Counted from the first letter of the stretch, positions 8,901 to 17,393 are shown. The stretch: 60,551 bases of DNA from Dysgonamonadaceae bacterium (GCA_031254645.1 JAIRUA010000014.1:31353-91903), one strand, 5' to 3'. Numbers and translations: made by a program. The notes: generated by a model from the sequence alone, not told the origin.

Positions 8901-9051
8901 AATACAAAGATTACGCGTATTCTACACCGGCGAAAACCTGCTCACGTTTCATAAGTTACCGCTTAACATCGATCCGGAAGGGCGTAGTGAAGGGCTTTCT
9001 AATTACCCGATACCCAGAACACACGCAATCGGTATAAATTTAACATTTTAA
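5926..9051 (+). CDS. SusC-family TonB-dependent outer membrane receptor
   Basis: Outer membrane importer of 1041 residues that works with the downstream SusD protein to take up a polymer fragment, powered by TonB. In order: signal peptide (~1-27, ending SIFAQ), carboxypeptidase-regulatory-like domain (~30-110, GNITDTRGEPVIGATI), plug domain with VLVDGIESGNW and DIESISVLRDAGSAAIYG, then a beta barrel ending in a C-terminal Phe (GINLTF). The signal peptide contains eight consecutive G (5955-5962), unusual in this AT-rich genome. No carbohydrate-active enzyme is adjacent, so the substrate cannot be assigned. Confidence 0.95.
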   Translation: MNEKLNLTKSGGVFLLLLLLPLSIFAQNITVRGNITDTRGEPVIGATIVERGNRVNGTVTDFDGNYTLSSVNPNATLEVSYVGMSTVTVPVNGRTTINVTLTEDTELLDELVVVGYGVQRRANLTGAVSTIDSRALTNRPIQNISGALQGLAAGVTVMTGSGRPGEDGATVRIRGTGTLNTNVNGVDFSQPLVLVDGIESGNWNSIDPNDIESISVLRDAGSAAIYGSKAANGVILITTKRGRAGEKPTINYSGTFSVMSPSFMVERLSSYDYARLMKGAEESRGVVSRWTDRDLELFRDGSSPYTHPNTDWLGEAFRSAFQQQHNLTASGGTDKADYMLSIGYLGQEGMLPNSERQQFNGRINVGLDVTDQLNVRMNMSYINNKHHDPTNSYTRNGSGQLIRQLNTLAPWVVGRYPDGTYGPTSDGNPLAWLDSGQQRRHYNENFSGLLQAEYKILDGLTAMMRGAYTSASQHRHEFSHSFIYQPGGEYSIATGTNHPVNRLNERFQAWNRAQFDATLNYVKGFGNHNISALAGWSAEAYNFRENTMQRENFPNNLVTDMNAGTAATQTNEGFTRQANMLSGFGRINYDYASKYLFEANIRADASSRFHPNYRWGHFPSFSTGWRINEENFMENTRDWLNQLRIRGSWGLLGDQHARGEHYPWVNTYTIVNYPFGGTLTQGFAHNTHRVPSISWEQVRTYGVGLDVAFLNSFNVSIDYYDRETSGILMDVPSPAEFALGNYMDNVGVVSNRGIEITASYSKRWGDFSLQTTLNVAYNRERIVDLGLDAEGRPRLPIIDGDRVLRVGERVNAWHLYKSDGLFQSQAEIDAFLAKYNTGMFSQTFRPGDIRYVNTHNTYDENGNPDNVFNANDRVTFNSAMPDYTFGWSTSLAWKQFDFSMLLTAQAGGSQLLTQEAFGSFTGDATHPATWWLNAWTPENTNTKVPRIWDDMFSNSDQRRVRSDYWLFSTDFLRVKNLQLGYNLPAQIIGKAGIQRLRVFYTGENLLTFHKLPLNIDPEGRSEGLSNYPIPRTHAIGINLTF
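5955..5962 (+). repeat. G8 homopolymer in the susC signal peptide
   Basis: Eight consecutive G bases span the codons for Ser-Gly-Gly-Val at about residues 10-13. The frame is open in this copy. A change of one base would shift the frame before the signal peptide ends and switch the receptor off. Confidence 0.9.
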
Positions 9052-9064
9052 TTGAAATAATCGT

Positions 9065-10729
9065 ATGAAAAAAATAGCAATTTATATTTTTAGTTTGGTA
9101 TGTCTGCTGCAGTTCAGCTCGTGCAGCGACTTTTTGAATACCTTCCCGAAAGACAGTCTGAACACAGCAACCGTATGGCAAACCGAGGCTGACGTGGAAC
9201 GTTTTTTGGTTGGATGCTATGCAGGAAATGAACTCTTTCATGGCGAGTCTTTCTTCTATTTGGATTGTGCTTCCGATATCGGATTCAGCTTTCATAACGA
9301 TGGCGGAGGATGGAGAGTCATCGGCGACGGATCGATGAACGCCGCTAACACAGGCAGTGGTCGTTTTTATAACTTTCGCCACATTCGCAGGGTAAACTAC
9401 CTCTTGGCAAACATCGACAGGGTAGAGTTTCGCGACCAAGCGGTGAAAAATGACATCATTGCGCAAGCAAGGTTTATACGCGCCTATCAATACTTCAACA
9501 TGAACTGGTGGTATGGCGGAGCACCCCTTATCTTAGACTTGCCGAATAATGCCGAAGATGCACAACGTCCTCGCGAAAGCGAAGAACGGATGAAGCAATT
9601 CGTTTTTGACGAGGTTGACTTGGCTTTGGAGGGAATCAGGCTAACACCCGCCGCAGACGGACGTGTGGCACGAGGTGCAGTATTAATGCTTAAAATGCGC
9701 TCTGCACTCTACTACGAAGACTGGCAGAGGGCTTTGAGTGCAGCAAGAGAAATCGTATCGTTGGGGCAATATCGTTTGCTTGATGATTTTAGCACCGTGT
9801 TTTCATACGCGGGAAGGGATTCGGAAGAAATCATCTTGTCGGTGCAAAAGGTAACCCCCGGCGCCAACGAGTGGTTCATCACCATTCCAAACAACGCCGA
9901 TGGCGGATGGTCGTCAATGGTGCCCACGCAAAACCTGGTGGATATGTTTGAGATGGCAAACGGTTTGCCGATTACAGACCCTGTATCGGGCTACGATCCC
10001 GAATTTCCGTTCTATGGCAGAGATCCGCGTTTGGCGGCAACAATTTTGGTACCGGGCATGGACTGGGTGAGTGGATATAACAACATCATCAACACGTTAG
10101 ATGCAACTTTACCCAACGGAGCAGCAAATACTAACTTCGTAACCTTTGCTAACAATTCATCAAGAACAGGTTTGACCTGGGCGAAATTCTTTTTGCCTTA
10201 CTCGCAATATCAAACCGGACCCGGTGGCGCTTTTGTTTGGGATCCTACTCAAACAGAATATATCATCTATCGTTATGCCGAAGCGTTGCTCTCGCTGGCT
10301 GAAGCCTCCAACGAACTGAACGGTCCAACGCCGGAAGCGTATGATGCAATTGACCAAATTCGCTTACGCGCAGGTATGCCCGTCGTTGACCGTGCACAAC
10401 ACGCTACGCAAGCAACGTTTCGCGAACTGATTCGCCGTGAACGTACCATCGAATTAGCGGGTGAAGGACATCGTCGCGCCGATATTTTGCGATGGAAAGA
10501 CGCATCGGGCAGAATGCTTGCCGAAACCGTGATGAATGGACCGCTCACACGTATTAACGGAACGGTTTCGCACGATCCGGCAGTAGATCAATTCAGACGT
10601 GCCCGTGTTACCGGCACACCGGTACTGATTGAAAACAGAGTGTTCAGACCACACAATCGCTACCTGCCGTTTTCAACGGGTAACCTCGACAGAAACCCGC
10701 AGTTAAAGCAAAATCCGGGATATCTGTAA
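9065..10729 (+). CDS. SusD/RagB-family surface lipoprotein
   Basis: Surface-exposed glycan- or nutrient-binding partner that caps the SusC barrel. A lipoprotein signal is clear, with lipobox FSSCSD (Cys ~20). The N-terminal SusD helices follow (DFLNTFPKDSLNTATVWQTE), with tetratricopeptide-like helices in the middle and the family C-terminal features IRRERTIELAGEGHRRADILRW and FSTGNLDRNPQLKQNPGY. Length of 554 is typical. It starts 13 bp after susC, so the two are one operon. Confidence 0.95.
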   Translation: MKKIAIYIFSLVCLLQFSSCSDFLNTFPKDSLNTATVWQTEADVERFLVGCYAGNELFHGESFFYLDCASDIGFSFHNDGGGWRVIGDGSMNAANTGSGRFYNFRHIRRVNYLLANIDRVEFRDQAVKNDIIAQARFIRAYQYFNMNWWYGGAPLILDLPNNAEDAQRPRESEERMKQFVFDEVDLALEGIRLTPAADGRVARGAVLMLKMRSALYYEDWQRALSAAREIVSLGQYRLLDDFSTVFSYAGRDSEEIILSVQKVTPGANEWFITIPNNADGGWSSMVPTQNLVDMFEMANGLPITDPVSGYDPEFPFYGRDPRLAATILVPGMDWVSGYNNIINTLDATLPNGAANTNFVTFANNSSRTGLTWAKFFLPYSQYQTGPGGAFVWDPTQTEYIIYRYAEALLSLAEASNELNGPTPEAYDAIDQIRLRAGMPVVDRAQHATQATFRELIRRERTIELAGEGHRRADILRWKDASGRMLAETVMNGPLTRINGTVSHDPAVDQFRRARVTGTPVLIENRVFRPHNRYLPFSTGNLDRNPQLKQNPGYL

Positions 10730-10740
10730 AATGTATGTAA

Positions 10741-10769
10741 AAAGCGACACAAAATTGTGTCGCTTTTTT
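10741..10769 (+). terminator. Terminator after susD
   Basis: A near-perfect hairpin AAAGCGACACAA/TTGTGTCGCTTT followed by T residues to 10769, 11 bp after the susD stop. It closes the susCD operon. Confidence 0.9.
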
Positions 10770-10853
10770 ATCATTATCCATTAAACCAAACCCCAAATAC
10801 CACGTCTAATTTACACAAAAACAATGAAGTTCCACCACTAAAACCTCACTGAT

Positions 10854-12299
10854 ATGAAAACTTTTAACTACATATTGATTCTTCTTTTTGCCGCAATAAC
10901 ATTTTCATCTTGCGCATCTCAGAGATATAATGATAGAGGCTACCAAAACGACGGATATTATGTTGGCGACGGTGGCGGCGTAAATTTCAATGTATTTTAT
11001 CAAGAGTTAAGTCCACACGGACGATGGATAAATAATCCGTATTACGGACAAGTGTGGATACCAAATACAAGGAATTTTCAACCTTATGCCACCAACGGAT
11101 ATTGGGTAATGACCAATCGTGGTAATATGTGGGTATCAAACTACTCGTGGGGCTGGGCTCCTTTTCACTACGGAAGATGGTTTTATGACGATTTTTACGG
11201 TTGGGCTTGGATGCCGGGCTACGAATGGGCACCCGCTTGGGTAGCATGGCGCGGTGGTGGAGGCTATTACGGCTGGGCACCAATGGGTCCGGGAATGAAT
11301 GTAAACATTAATATCAACATTGCACCTCGTTATTGGACATTTGTACCCAATAGATATATGCATCAACGTAATATGAACAGGCATTTCAGCAGAAATAATA
11401 CAACGATTATTAATAACACGACGATTATCAACAATACAACGATTATTAATAACAACAATTTTTTCAGCGGTCCGAGTGCCAGAGAAGTTCAGCGTACGAC
11501 AGGAAGACAACCGAACGTTCGTACAATTAATGCAACAAATAATCGTTCGGGAAGATCGACTTCAGTGAATAATAATTCGGTGAATGTATTTCGTCCCGAT
11601 GCAGCACCAAGAGGTTCTTCATCTAATAGAAATTCATCGGTAAACAACAACACTACTACTCGAAACAGTAGCAATGATAGAGGGACAGTTACAAGAGAAT
11701 CGACAACGAGAAACGTTACAAACAATAATCGCTCAACCGGAACAACAAGAAATTCGTCGAGCGGAACGGTAAACAGCAACAATTCTACCACACCGAGCAG
11801 GAATAATAACGCGACATCGACGCAGCAAAATCCGTCGCGAGGTAACAATAATACAACGCAGCAAAATAATAATTCCAACAGAAATAATAATGCTTCGCAA
11901 ACACAGCAAAACAACCCTAACAGGAATAACAACGCGACACCGACGCAGCAAAATAATAACTCTAACAGGAATAACAGTAACGCTACGCAACAGCAAAACA
12001 ACAGTTCTTCGAATAGAAACAGCAATGCAACGCAAACGCAGCAAAACTCAAACACGAGAAATAGAGAAGCAACACAGCAGCAAAACAGTAATTCTTCTCG
12101 AAGAAATAATGAAGCTACGCAAACGCAGCAAAATTCTACGACAAGAAACAGTAATGCGACACAACAACAAAACAATTCGTCCGGTAGAAACAGCAATGCT
12201 ACGCAACAGCAAAATACAAATACAAGAGGCAGCAGTACAACAAATTCAGCTACTTCAACGGGAGAAAATAACGAAAATACAGGACGAAGAACAAGGTGA
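10854..12299 (+). CDS. DUF6600-like lipoprotein with Asn/Gln/Ser/Thr-rich tail
   Basis: Probable envelope lipoprotein of 481 residues (lipobox FSSCAS, Cys20). The N-terminal third (~45-165) is Trp/Tyr/Gly rich with repeated YGxVWIP, GWAPFHYGRW and GWAWMPGYEW motifs, as in DUF6600/YXWGXW-type proteins. Next comes a hexapeptide repeated three times (TTIINN, residues 183-200), then about 270 residues of almost pure N/Q/S/T/R with recurring QQN and RNN units. The tail resembles prion-like or disordered cell-surface sequence. Function is unknown. Codon bias makes the opposite strand open for over 300 codons, which is a composition artefact. Confidence 0.8.
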   Translation: MKTFNYILILLFAAITFSSCASQRYNDRGYQNDGYYVGDGGGVNFNVFYQELSPHGRWINNPYYGQVWIPNTRNFQPYATNGYWVMTNRGNMWVSNYSWGWAPFHYGRWFYDDFYGWAWMPGYEWAPAWVAWRGGGGYYGWAPMGPGMNVNININIAPRYWTFVPNRYMHQRNMNRHFSRNNTTIINNTTIINNTTIINNNNFFSGPSAREVQRTTGRQPNVRTINATNNRSGRSTSVNNNSVNVFRPDAAPRGSSSNRNSSVNNNTTTRNSSNDRGTVTRESTTRNVTNNNRSTGTTRNSSSGTVNSNNSTTPSRNNNATSTQQNPSRGNNNTTQQNNNSNRNNNASQTQQNNPNRNNNATPTQQNNNSNRNNSNATQQQNNSSSNRNSNATQTQQNSNTRNREATQQQNSNSSRRNNEATQTQQNSTTRNSNATQQQNNSSGRNSNATQQQNTNTRGSSTTNSATSTGENNENTGRRTR

Positions 12300-12306
12300 A
12301 AGTGGG

Positions 12307-12378
12307 GTACAGGGTGCAAGGCACAGGGCACAAATTGCAGGTATTTATATCCTGTGCCCCGTGCCTTGCACCCTGTAC
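12307..12378. repeat. CAGGGTGCAAGGCACAGG-word palindrome
   Basis: Arms 12307-12332 and 12353-12378 pair over 26 bp with one mismatch (outer 18 bp perfect) around a 20-nt AT-rich loop. It begins 8 bp after the previous stop codon and ends 18 bp before the next start. It is GC-richer than its surroundings and lacks a U-tract on the plus strand. Confidence 0.85.
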
Positions 12379-12395
12379 CTTGTACCTTAAAAAAA

Positions 12396-13331
12396 ATGAA
12401 TCCAAACAAGCCATATCGAGACTTTGCTGATTTTCTCGCCGAAAATTTCCCGTACAAAGTGCAAAAAACCACCATCAATGCCGGTTTGACCTGCCCTAAT
12501 CGCGATGGAAGTAAAGCCCGCGGCGGGTGTACTTATTGCAACAATCAAAGTTTTAGTCCTCGATACGAAAAATTGCCCAAAACCATTTCGGAGCAATTGG
12601 CTAACGGAATTGATTTCTTTTCGCACAAATACCCCGAAATGAAATATCTCGCCTATTTTCAATCATATACAAACACTTACGGCAGCATAGAATCACTTAC
12701 CACGATGTATGAAGAAGCATTGGCATATCCCAATGTAGTAGGATTAATTATTGGCACACGTCCCGATTGTATGCCCGACGAACTGCTCGATTATCTTGAA
12801 AAACTCAACAAAAAAACTTTTCTATTAGTGGAATACGGAGTAGAATCTACACTCAATAAGACATTGGAAAGAATTAACCGGCAACACACTTACGAAGAAT
12901 CTGTTGATGCTATTCATAAAACGGCAGAACGCGGCATTCCGGTAGGTGTACATATGATTTTGGGACTACCCGACGAAACGAAAGAAGATATTCTATATCA
13001 CGCCGATGAACTGTCAAAACTTCCACTCACAACCATAAAGCTACACCAACTACAAATTATCAAAGGAACGGTAATGGAAAAAGAGTTTAAGTCTCTACCC
13101 GAATCTTTTCACCTGTTTCAACTCGATGAATATATTGACCTTTGCGTGGATTTTGCCGAGCGACTGCACCCTAATTTTTATATCGAACGTTTTTCATCGC
13201 ACTCACCGGTAGAATGGCGTATAGCACCGGATTGGGGAATAAAAAATGCGGAAATTACGCATAAAGTTACAAAGCGATTTTTAGAAAGAGATAGCCGGCA
13301 AGGAAAGAAATTTAATCAATTACAAAGCTAA
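12396..13331 (+). CDS. TIGR01212-family radical SAM protein (YhcC-like)
   Basis: Radical S-adenosylmethionine enzyme of unknown substrate. The 311-residue protein starts at the ATG at 12396 (MNPNKPYRDFADF); an upstream in-frame ATG at 12354 lies inside the palindrome and is unlikely. Signature residues are TCPNRDGSKARGGCTYC, with the spaced Cys set that binds the 4Fe-4S cluster in this subfamily, followed by NNQSF. Further family features are GTRPDCMPDELLDYL and HMILGLPDETKEDIL. It converges with the DUF192 gene, overlapping it by 20 bp at the 3' ends. Confidence 0.9.
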   Translation: MNPNKPYRDFADFLAENFPYKVQKTTINAGLTCPNRDGSKARGGCTYCNNQSFSPRYEKLPKTISEQLANGIDFFSHKYPEMKYLAYFQSYTNTYGSIESLTTMYEEALAYPNVVGLIIGTRPDCMPDELLDYLEKLNKKTFLLVEYGVESTLNKTLERINRQHTYEESVDAIHKTAERGIPVGVHMILGLPDETKEDILYHADELSKLPLTTIKLHQLQIIKGTVMEKEFKSLPESFHLFQLDEYIDLCVDFAERLHPNFYIERFSSHSPVEWRIAPDWGIKNAEITHKVTKRFLERDSRQGKKFNQLQS

Positions 13332-13866
13332 TTTTATCGCCCACATTAATATTATTTCGGTAAGAAAACCCCGCATTCACTTCTACCACATATAATGCCG
13401 GTGCGGAAGAAAAATAACTCTGCTCACTCAATATTTTTGTATTCGCGTGAATATCAATGATTTTCATATTGGCATTCACATATAATATATCAAGTGAAAT
13501 ATGGGTGTTTTGCATCCAAAAACTTTGCATTTCTTCAAGTTCCATAAGGAAAAGCATTCCGCCGTTTTCGGGAATCGAACTGCGAAACATCAACCCTCGT
13601 CGGCGTGATTCAAAATCGTCAGCCACTTCAATATTGATGCGCGCAAGCGTATCGGACGCAGCGGCACTGATAAATGTCAATTCGCCCTGTTTCACAAAAG
13701 GGATATTCAACGCTTCCGATTGTTGCGGTGTAATCGGGCTCACTCTTTTCGAAGGAAGTTGAGCGCAATACCACGCCAAAACCGCAACAACCAATAGTCC
13801 GATGATGACGTAAGCGTATTTCGATGTTCGCTTTTGATGAGATTTTTTAGAAGATGACTTCTTCAT
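13312..13866 (-). CDS. DUF192 domain protein, membrane-anchored
   Basis: A 184-residue protein with an N-terminal basic segment, one membrane helix (~17-36, YVIIGLLVVAVLAWYCA) and a DUF192 domain from ~60 to the end. Family landmarks are RRRGLMFRS, GGMLFLMELEEMQSFWMQNT (~100-120) and ALYVVEVNAGF. DUF192 proteins are small secreted or membrane-tethered beta proteins of unknown function. The -7 box TATCTTTG on the minus strand at 13890-13897 is 24 bp before the start. Confidence 0.88.
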   Translation of the reverse strand: MKKSSSKKSHQKRTSKYAYVIIGLLVVAVLAWYCAQLPSKRVSPITPQQSEALNIPFVKQGELTFISAAASDTLARINIEVADDFESRRRGLMFRSSIPENGGMLFLMELEEMQSFWMQNTHISLDILYVNANMKIIDIHANTKILSEQSYFSSAPALYVVEVNAGFSYRNNINVGDKISFVID

Positions 13867-13889
13867 ATCATTATTTTATATTTATGGTG

Positions 13890-13897
13890 CAAAGATA
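13890..13897 (-). promoter_or_regulatory. -7 box of the DUF192 gene
   Basis: Minus-strand TATCTTTG, a perfect TAnnTTTG match, 24 bp upstream of the start at 13866. No clear -33 TTTG. Confidence 0.65.
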
Positions 13898-13941
13898 GCA
13901 TTTTTTTTGTACCTTTAAGGTCGAAATTGAAAATACAATTA

Positions 13942-13998
13942 GAACACTGATGACACGGATTATCACGGATTTCGTGTTATCCGCGTCATCTGCGTTCC
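13942..13998. repeat. GATGACACGGAT-word palindrome
   Basis: The segments 13942-13967 and ~13974-13998 form an imperfect inverted repeat (GAACACTGATGACACGGAT against GAACGCAGATGACGCGGAT). The word family also occurs at 59851-59942 and at 60357-60398/60446-60487. It lies just upstream of the guanylyltransferase start, unlike most others, which follow stop codons. Confidence 0.75.
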
Positions 13999-14012
13999 AA
14001 AATATAAATTAT

Positions 14013-15092
14013 ATGAGCAATAATAACTATTGTGTGATTATGAGCGGCGGTGTCGGAAGTCGTTTTTGGCCCTTCAGCAAGGAAGAAAAACCGAAGCAGT
14101 TTCTCGATTTTTTGGGAACAGGCAGGTCATTGTTACAAGGCACATTTGACCGATTCAAAAAAATTGTGCCGATAGAAAATATTTTCGTCGTTACCAACGA
14201 AACCTACGCTGAAATAACAAAAAAACAGTTGCCCGAACTGCAAGACCATCAGATTTTGTGTGAGCCGATGCGTCGAAACACAGCGCCTGCCATCGCTTTT
14301 GCCACGTACCGGATAAAGGCGATAAATCCGCAAGCAAACATCGTTGTGGCGCCGTCTGACCATTTGATTTTGAATGAGGACCAATTCATTGCCGATATTA
14401 CCAAAGGATTGGATTTCGTAGAAAACAATCCGATGTTGCTCACACTGGGCATACAACCCGGTCGTCCCGAAACAGGATATGGCTACATCCAAGTAAGTAA
14501 GGAGGAAATCGACGGAATTTCGAAAGTAAAAACTTTTACGGAAAAGCCAAACTTAGAATTAGCGACAATGTTTGTTGACAGTGGCGAATTTGTTTGGAAT
14601 TCAGGCATTTTCCTTTGGAATGTAAATACTATTATTAGTGCTTTCCGCAATCATTTGCCCGATATTGTGAATAAATTTGAGGAAGGGAAAAATATGTTCA
14701 ATACGTCTGACGAGAAGCAATTTATCGGCGAAGTTTTTCCATTTTGTCCCAATATCTCAATAGATTATGGTGTATTGGAAAAAGCTGATAATGTATATGT
14801 GAATATCTCCAACTTTGGTTGGTGTGATTTGGGTACGTGGGGAGCATTTCACGAAGTATCGCAGCATGACGATAACAGCAATACCAGTTTGCACTGCAAA
14901 ACATTGTTCATAGAAAGTAACAATAATATTGTGGCTACAAGTGACGAAAAATTAGTTGTTATTCAGGGCCTTGACGGATATATCGTGGCAGAATCGGGTA
15001 ACGTGCTGCTGATTTGTAAAAAGAGTGAAGAACAGCGTATCAAACATTTTGTTACAGATGTGAAGTTTAGATACGGCGATGAGTATCTTTAA
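14013..15092 (+). CDS. Mannose-1-phosphate guanylyltransferase
   Basis: Forms GDP-mannose from mannose-1-phosphate and GTP, feeding capsule, LPS or fucose pathways. The 359-residue protein starts at ATG 14013 (MSNNNYCVIMSGG); the longer frame from 13950 would run through the palindrome. The nucleotidyltransferase signature is MSGGVGSRFWPFS, followed by KPKQFLDF. Other landmarks are APSDHLI, TGYGYIQ, FTEKP and EFVWNSGIFLW. The isomerase domain found in bifunctional ManC is absent, so it is the short monofunctional form. Confidence 0.93.
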   Translation: MSNNNYCVIMSGGVGSRFWPFSKEEKPKQFLDFLGTGRSLLQGTFDRFKKIVPIENIFVVTNETYAEITKKQLPELQDHQILCEPMRRNTAPAIAFATYRIKAINPQANIVVAPSDHLILNEDQFIADITKGLDFVENNPMLLTLGIQPGRPETGYGYIQVSKEEIDGISKVKTFTEKPNLELATMFVDSGEFVWNSGIFLWNVNTIISAFRNHLPDIVNKFEEGKNMFNTSDEKQFIGEVFPFCPNISIDYGVLEKADNVYVNISNFGWCDLGTWGAFHEVSQHDDNSNTSLHCKTLFIESNNNIVATSDEKLVVIQGLDGYIVAESGNVLLICKKSEEQRIKHFVTDVKFRYGDEYL

Positions 15093-15167
15093 TAGCTTTG
15101 GCTTTTAGCTGTTGGCTTTGGCAGTTCCAGATATTGCCAAAGCCAACAGCTAAAAGCCAAAGCTATT
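15091..15167. repeat. GCTTTTAGCTGTTGGCTTTGG-word palindrome
   Basis: Arms 15091-15123 and 15135-15167 are perfect reverse complements over 33 bp with an 11-nt loop. The left arm contains the end of the guanylyltransferase stop codon, and the right arm ends 3 bp before the convergent pdxA stop. With flanking T residues it could serve as a bidirectional terminator here. Confidence 0.9.
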
Positions 15168-15170
15168 TCT

Positions 15171-16262
15171 TTATTCCCCTTTCGTCAAATCCAATTTTTC
15201 ATCATCTTTGCCTCTATCGAAAAACATTTTGCGAAGCGGATTTTCGTGTGCTTCATCATACGCTCGGCGATTTTTGAAAATATCGACAGCCACATACATT
15301 GCTTGACGGAACGATTCGTCCGATGCTTCATTTTTCCCTGCAATATCATACGCCGTACCGTGGTCGGGCGAGGTACGAACAATCGGAAGTCCGGCAGTAT
15401 AATTCACACCCGATTCCATTGCAAAAGTCTTAAACGGAATCAATCCTTGATCGTGATACATAGCCAACACGGCATCGAATTCTTTGTATCTGCCGGTTCC
15501 GAAGAATCCATCAGCCGCAAACGGTCCAACACAAAGAATACCTTTTCCTTGCGCTTCTGTTATTGCCGGAATAATGGCTTCAACCTCTTCTTTTCCCAAC
15601 AATCCGTTTTCGCCCGCGTGCGGATTTAGTCCTAATACGGCAATGCGTGGACTTTCAATCCTGAAATCGCGTTTCAATGAAAAATTGAGCGTTCTCAATT
15701 TCCCCAAAATGGTTGCAGTAGTGATATGCTTCGACACTTCCGAGATGGGTAAATGTGTGGTCGCCAACGCAACACGAAATTTATCCGTTACAAACATCAT
15801 CAATGCCTTTTCACCCTGTCGCGCAAAGCGATTTTCAAGAAATTCGGTATGTCCGCGAAAACGAAATTTATCGCTTTGGATACTATCCTTATTGATAGGA
15901 AGCGTAACCAATGCGTCTATTTTAGCATCTTGCAAATCTTGTACAGCATCGTTTAAGGCTGTATAGGCAGCTTCTCCGGCTTCAGTGCTCGGCTTACCTA
16001 AATCAATTTTTATTTCCTCCTTTATACAGTTGAACAAATTGATTTTGCCTGTGTGCGCATCTTCAACCCTTGAAATGATGTGAAGATTCAACGATGGAAG
16101 ATCCAACGCCTTTCTGTGATACGAAGCCGATTTTGACGAGCCGTAAATCACAGGGTTGAATAATTCCAACAGTCGTGTATCTGAAAACGTTTTTAATAAT
16201 ATTTCGTAGCCAATGCCATTGACATCGCCGTGTGTAATACCTATTTTTACTAAGTGAGACAT
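15171..16262 (-). CDS. pdxA: 4-hydroxythreonine-4-phosphate dehydrogenase PdxA
   Basis: NAD-dependent enzyme of the DXP-dependent pyridoxal 5'-phosphate pathway; it oxidises 4-phosphohydroxy-L-threonine. Length 363 is normal for the Bacteroidota form. Motifs: GITHGDVNGIGYEI at the N-terminus, the metal-binding His regions RGHTEFLENRF and MYHDQGLIPFKTF, NPHAGENGLLG and the C-terminal RTSPDHGTAYDIAG. The start ATG (16260-16262) directly follows a T-rich stretch and the GAATTAA repeats. It lies downstream of the DUF4837 gene in the same direction, probably in one operon. Confidence 0.96.
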   Translation of the reverse strand: MSHLVKIGITHGDVNGIGYEILLKTFSDTRLLELFNPVIYGSSKSASYHRKALDLPSLNLHIISRVEDAHTGKINLFNCIKEEIKIDLGKPSTEAGEAAYTALNDAVQDLQDAKIDALVTLPINKDSIQSDKFRFRGHTEFLENRFARQGEKALMMFVTDKFRVALATTHLPISEVSKHITTATILGKLRTLNFSLKRDFRIESPRIAVLGLNPHAGENGLLGKEEVEAIIPAITEAQGKGILCVGPFAADGFFGTGRYKEFDAVLAMYHDQGLIPFKTFAMESGVNYTAGLPIVRTSPDHGTAYDIAGKNEASDESFRQAMYVAVDIFKNRRAYDEAHENPLRKMFFDRGKDDEKLDLTKGE

Positions 16263-16268
16263 TTTTTT

Positions 16269-16350
16269 TGAATTAAGAATTAAGAATTAAGAATTAAGAA
16301 TTAGAAAGGTCGAATGCTATATTCTCAATTCCTAATTCTTAATTCCTAAT
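16269..16350. repeat. GAATTAA heptamer array with inverted partner
   Basis: Five tandem copies of the 7-mer GAATTAA at about 16269-16304 face the complementary words AATTCCTAATTCTTAATTCC at 16327-16350, so an imperfect hairpin forms. It fills the whole gap between the DUF4837 stop and the pdxA start. Confidence 0.8.
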
Positions 16351-17355
16351 TTAAAAATCGAAGTCCGGCAATTGTGGCATACTAATCGTATAAAACGATG
16401 CTTCCATATTGCGAATAAGGTTTCGTTTGGTGGTTTCGGGTGCATACACAAGTACTTCTACCACAATTACCTGCGCAGTATTTTCGTTAACAAAAGCCTG
16501 CATTACGAATGGTCCGCCCATAAAATCGGCATCCATCTCCCATAATCCGCGAAGTTCGGCACGATAAATTCCATCCACTTCGAGTTCACGAAAATGTGGT
16601 GGATATGTTGTTGTGTTTGTGGACATTCGCGAATTAAACGACCCTTGAATATGATCACCCACTATGCGATTGCGAATAGCAACCAACGAGTCTTTTTGGA
16701 AAATATCGGGCGAAGTATACGGAAATTGATAAATGACAAGGTCTTGACGCGAACGATTTGCATTGTTGGAAGCCCAGTAAAAATCCCGGCTATCAATGAG
16801 CACATTCGGCAGACCTCTCGGCGGAAAAATATTGATGCCAAACATCTCCTGTGCACGCGTCAATGGTCCGCTTCGTCCGCTGTGCATCAGCCATCTTGCA
16901 TTCCTTTCCAACTCTTTTTCAATAATATAGTCAACAATTACCTCTCTATTTTCGGTAACAAATTGAACAAAAGATGCCGTATCGGGCGCAACAATATTTA
17001 GAATTACCTGTCCAACAGCATATACATCAATATTTGCATTGAGGGCGGGAGCGCTGTAAATATTTGATATTTCGGGGATAACAATATTACGCGCTGTCCT
17101 AAATGTTCTAGTGAAGTTTTCTGGCGTTAATTTTATAATTCTGAAATTCGGCTCTGCTTGCGGCAATCCTTTTGCGTTCGAACTGAGCACGCCGAATACA
17201 GCTCTTCCCGACTCTTCTTCCCAAGCCTTATCGTTCATTACCACAATCACTTCGTTTGATGCCGAAGAGGCAGCAAGCAATCCGGGCATTTGATCACACG
17301 ATGCAAACAACACAACGGCAGCTATCAATGATAGAAATAGATAAAAGTGTTTCAT
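16351..17355 (-). CDS. DUF4837 family lipoprotein
   Basis: A 334-residue predicted lipoprotein (lipobox LFASCDQ, Cys ~20) of the Bacteroidota DUF4837 type. Family-like features are the N-terminal VVMNDKAWEEESG, YQFPYTSPDIFQKDSLVAIRN in the middle and the C-terminal IRNMEASFYTISMP. Function is unknown; an envelope location is inferred from the lipobox. A -7 box TACATTTG on the minus strand lies at 17394-17401. pdxA follows across the heptamer-repeat gap. Confidence 0.82.
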   Translation of the reverse strand: MKHFYLFLSLIAAVVLFASCDQMPGLLAASSASNEVIVVMNDKAWEEESGRAVFGVLSSNAKGLPQAEPNFRIIKLTPENFTRTFRTARNIVIPEISNIYSAPALNANIDVYAVGQVILNIVAPDTASFVQFVTENREVIVDYIIEKELERNARWLMHSGRSGPLTRAQEMFGINIFPPRGLPNVLIDSRDFYWASNNANRSRQDLVIYQFPYTSPDIFQKDSLVAIRNRIVGDHIQGSFNSRMSTNTTTYPPHFRELEVDGIYRAELRGLWEMDADFMGGPFVMQAFVNENTAQVIVVEVLVYAPETTKRNLIRNMEASFYTISMPQLPDFDF

Positions 17356-17393
17356 ACGTTTATCGTTTTTATTGATTTATATATTATGTGATA

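Noticed and set aside
11489..12478. 329-codon open frame opposite the Asn-rich tail
   Set aside because: It mirrors the low-complexity tail (Leu/Val/Phe runs from Asn/Gln/Thr codons), has no domain, and arises from base composition.
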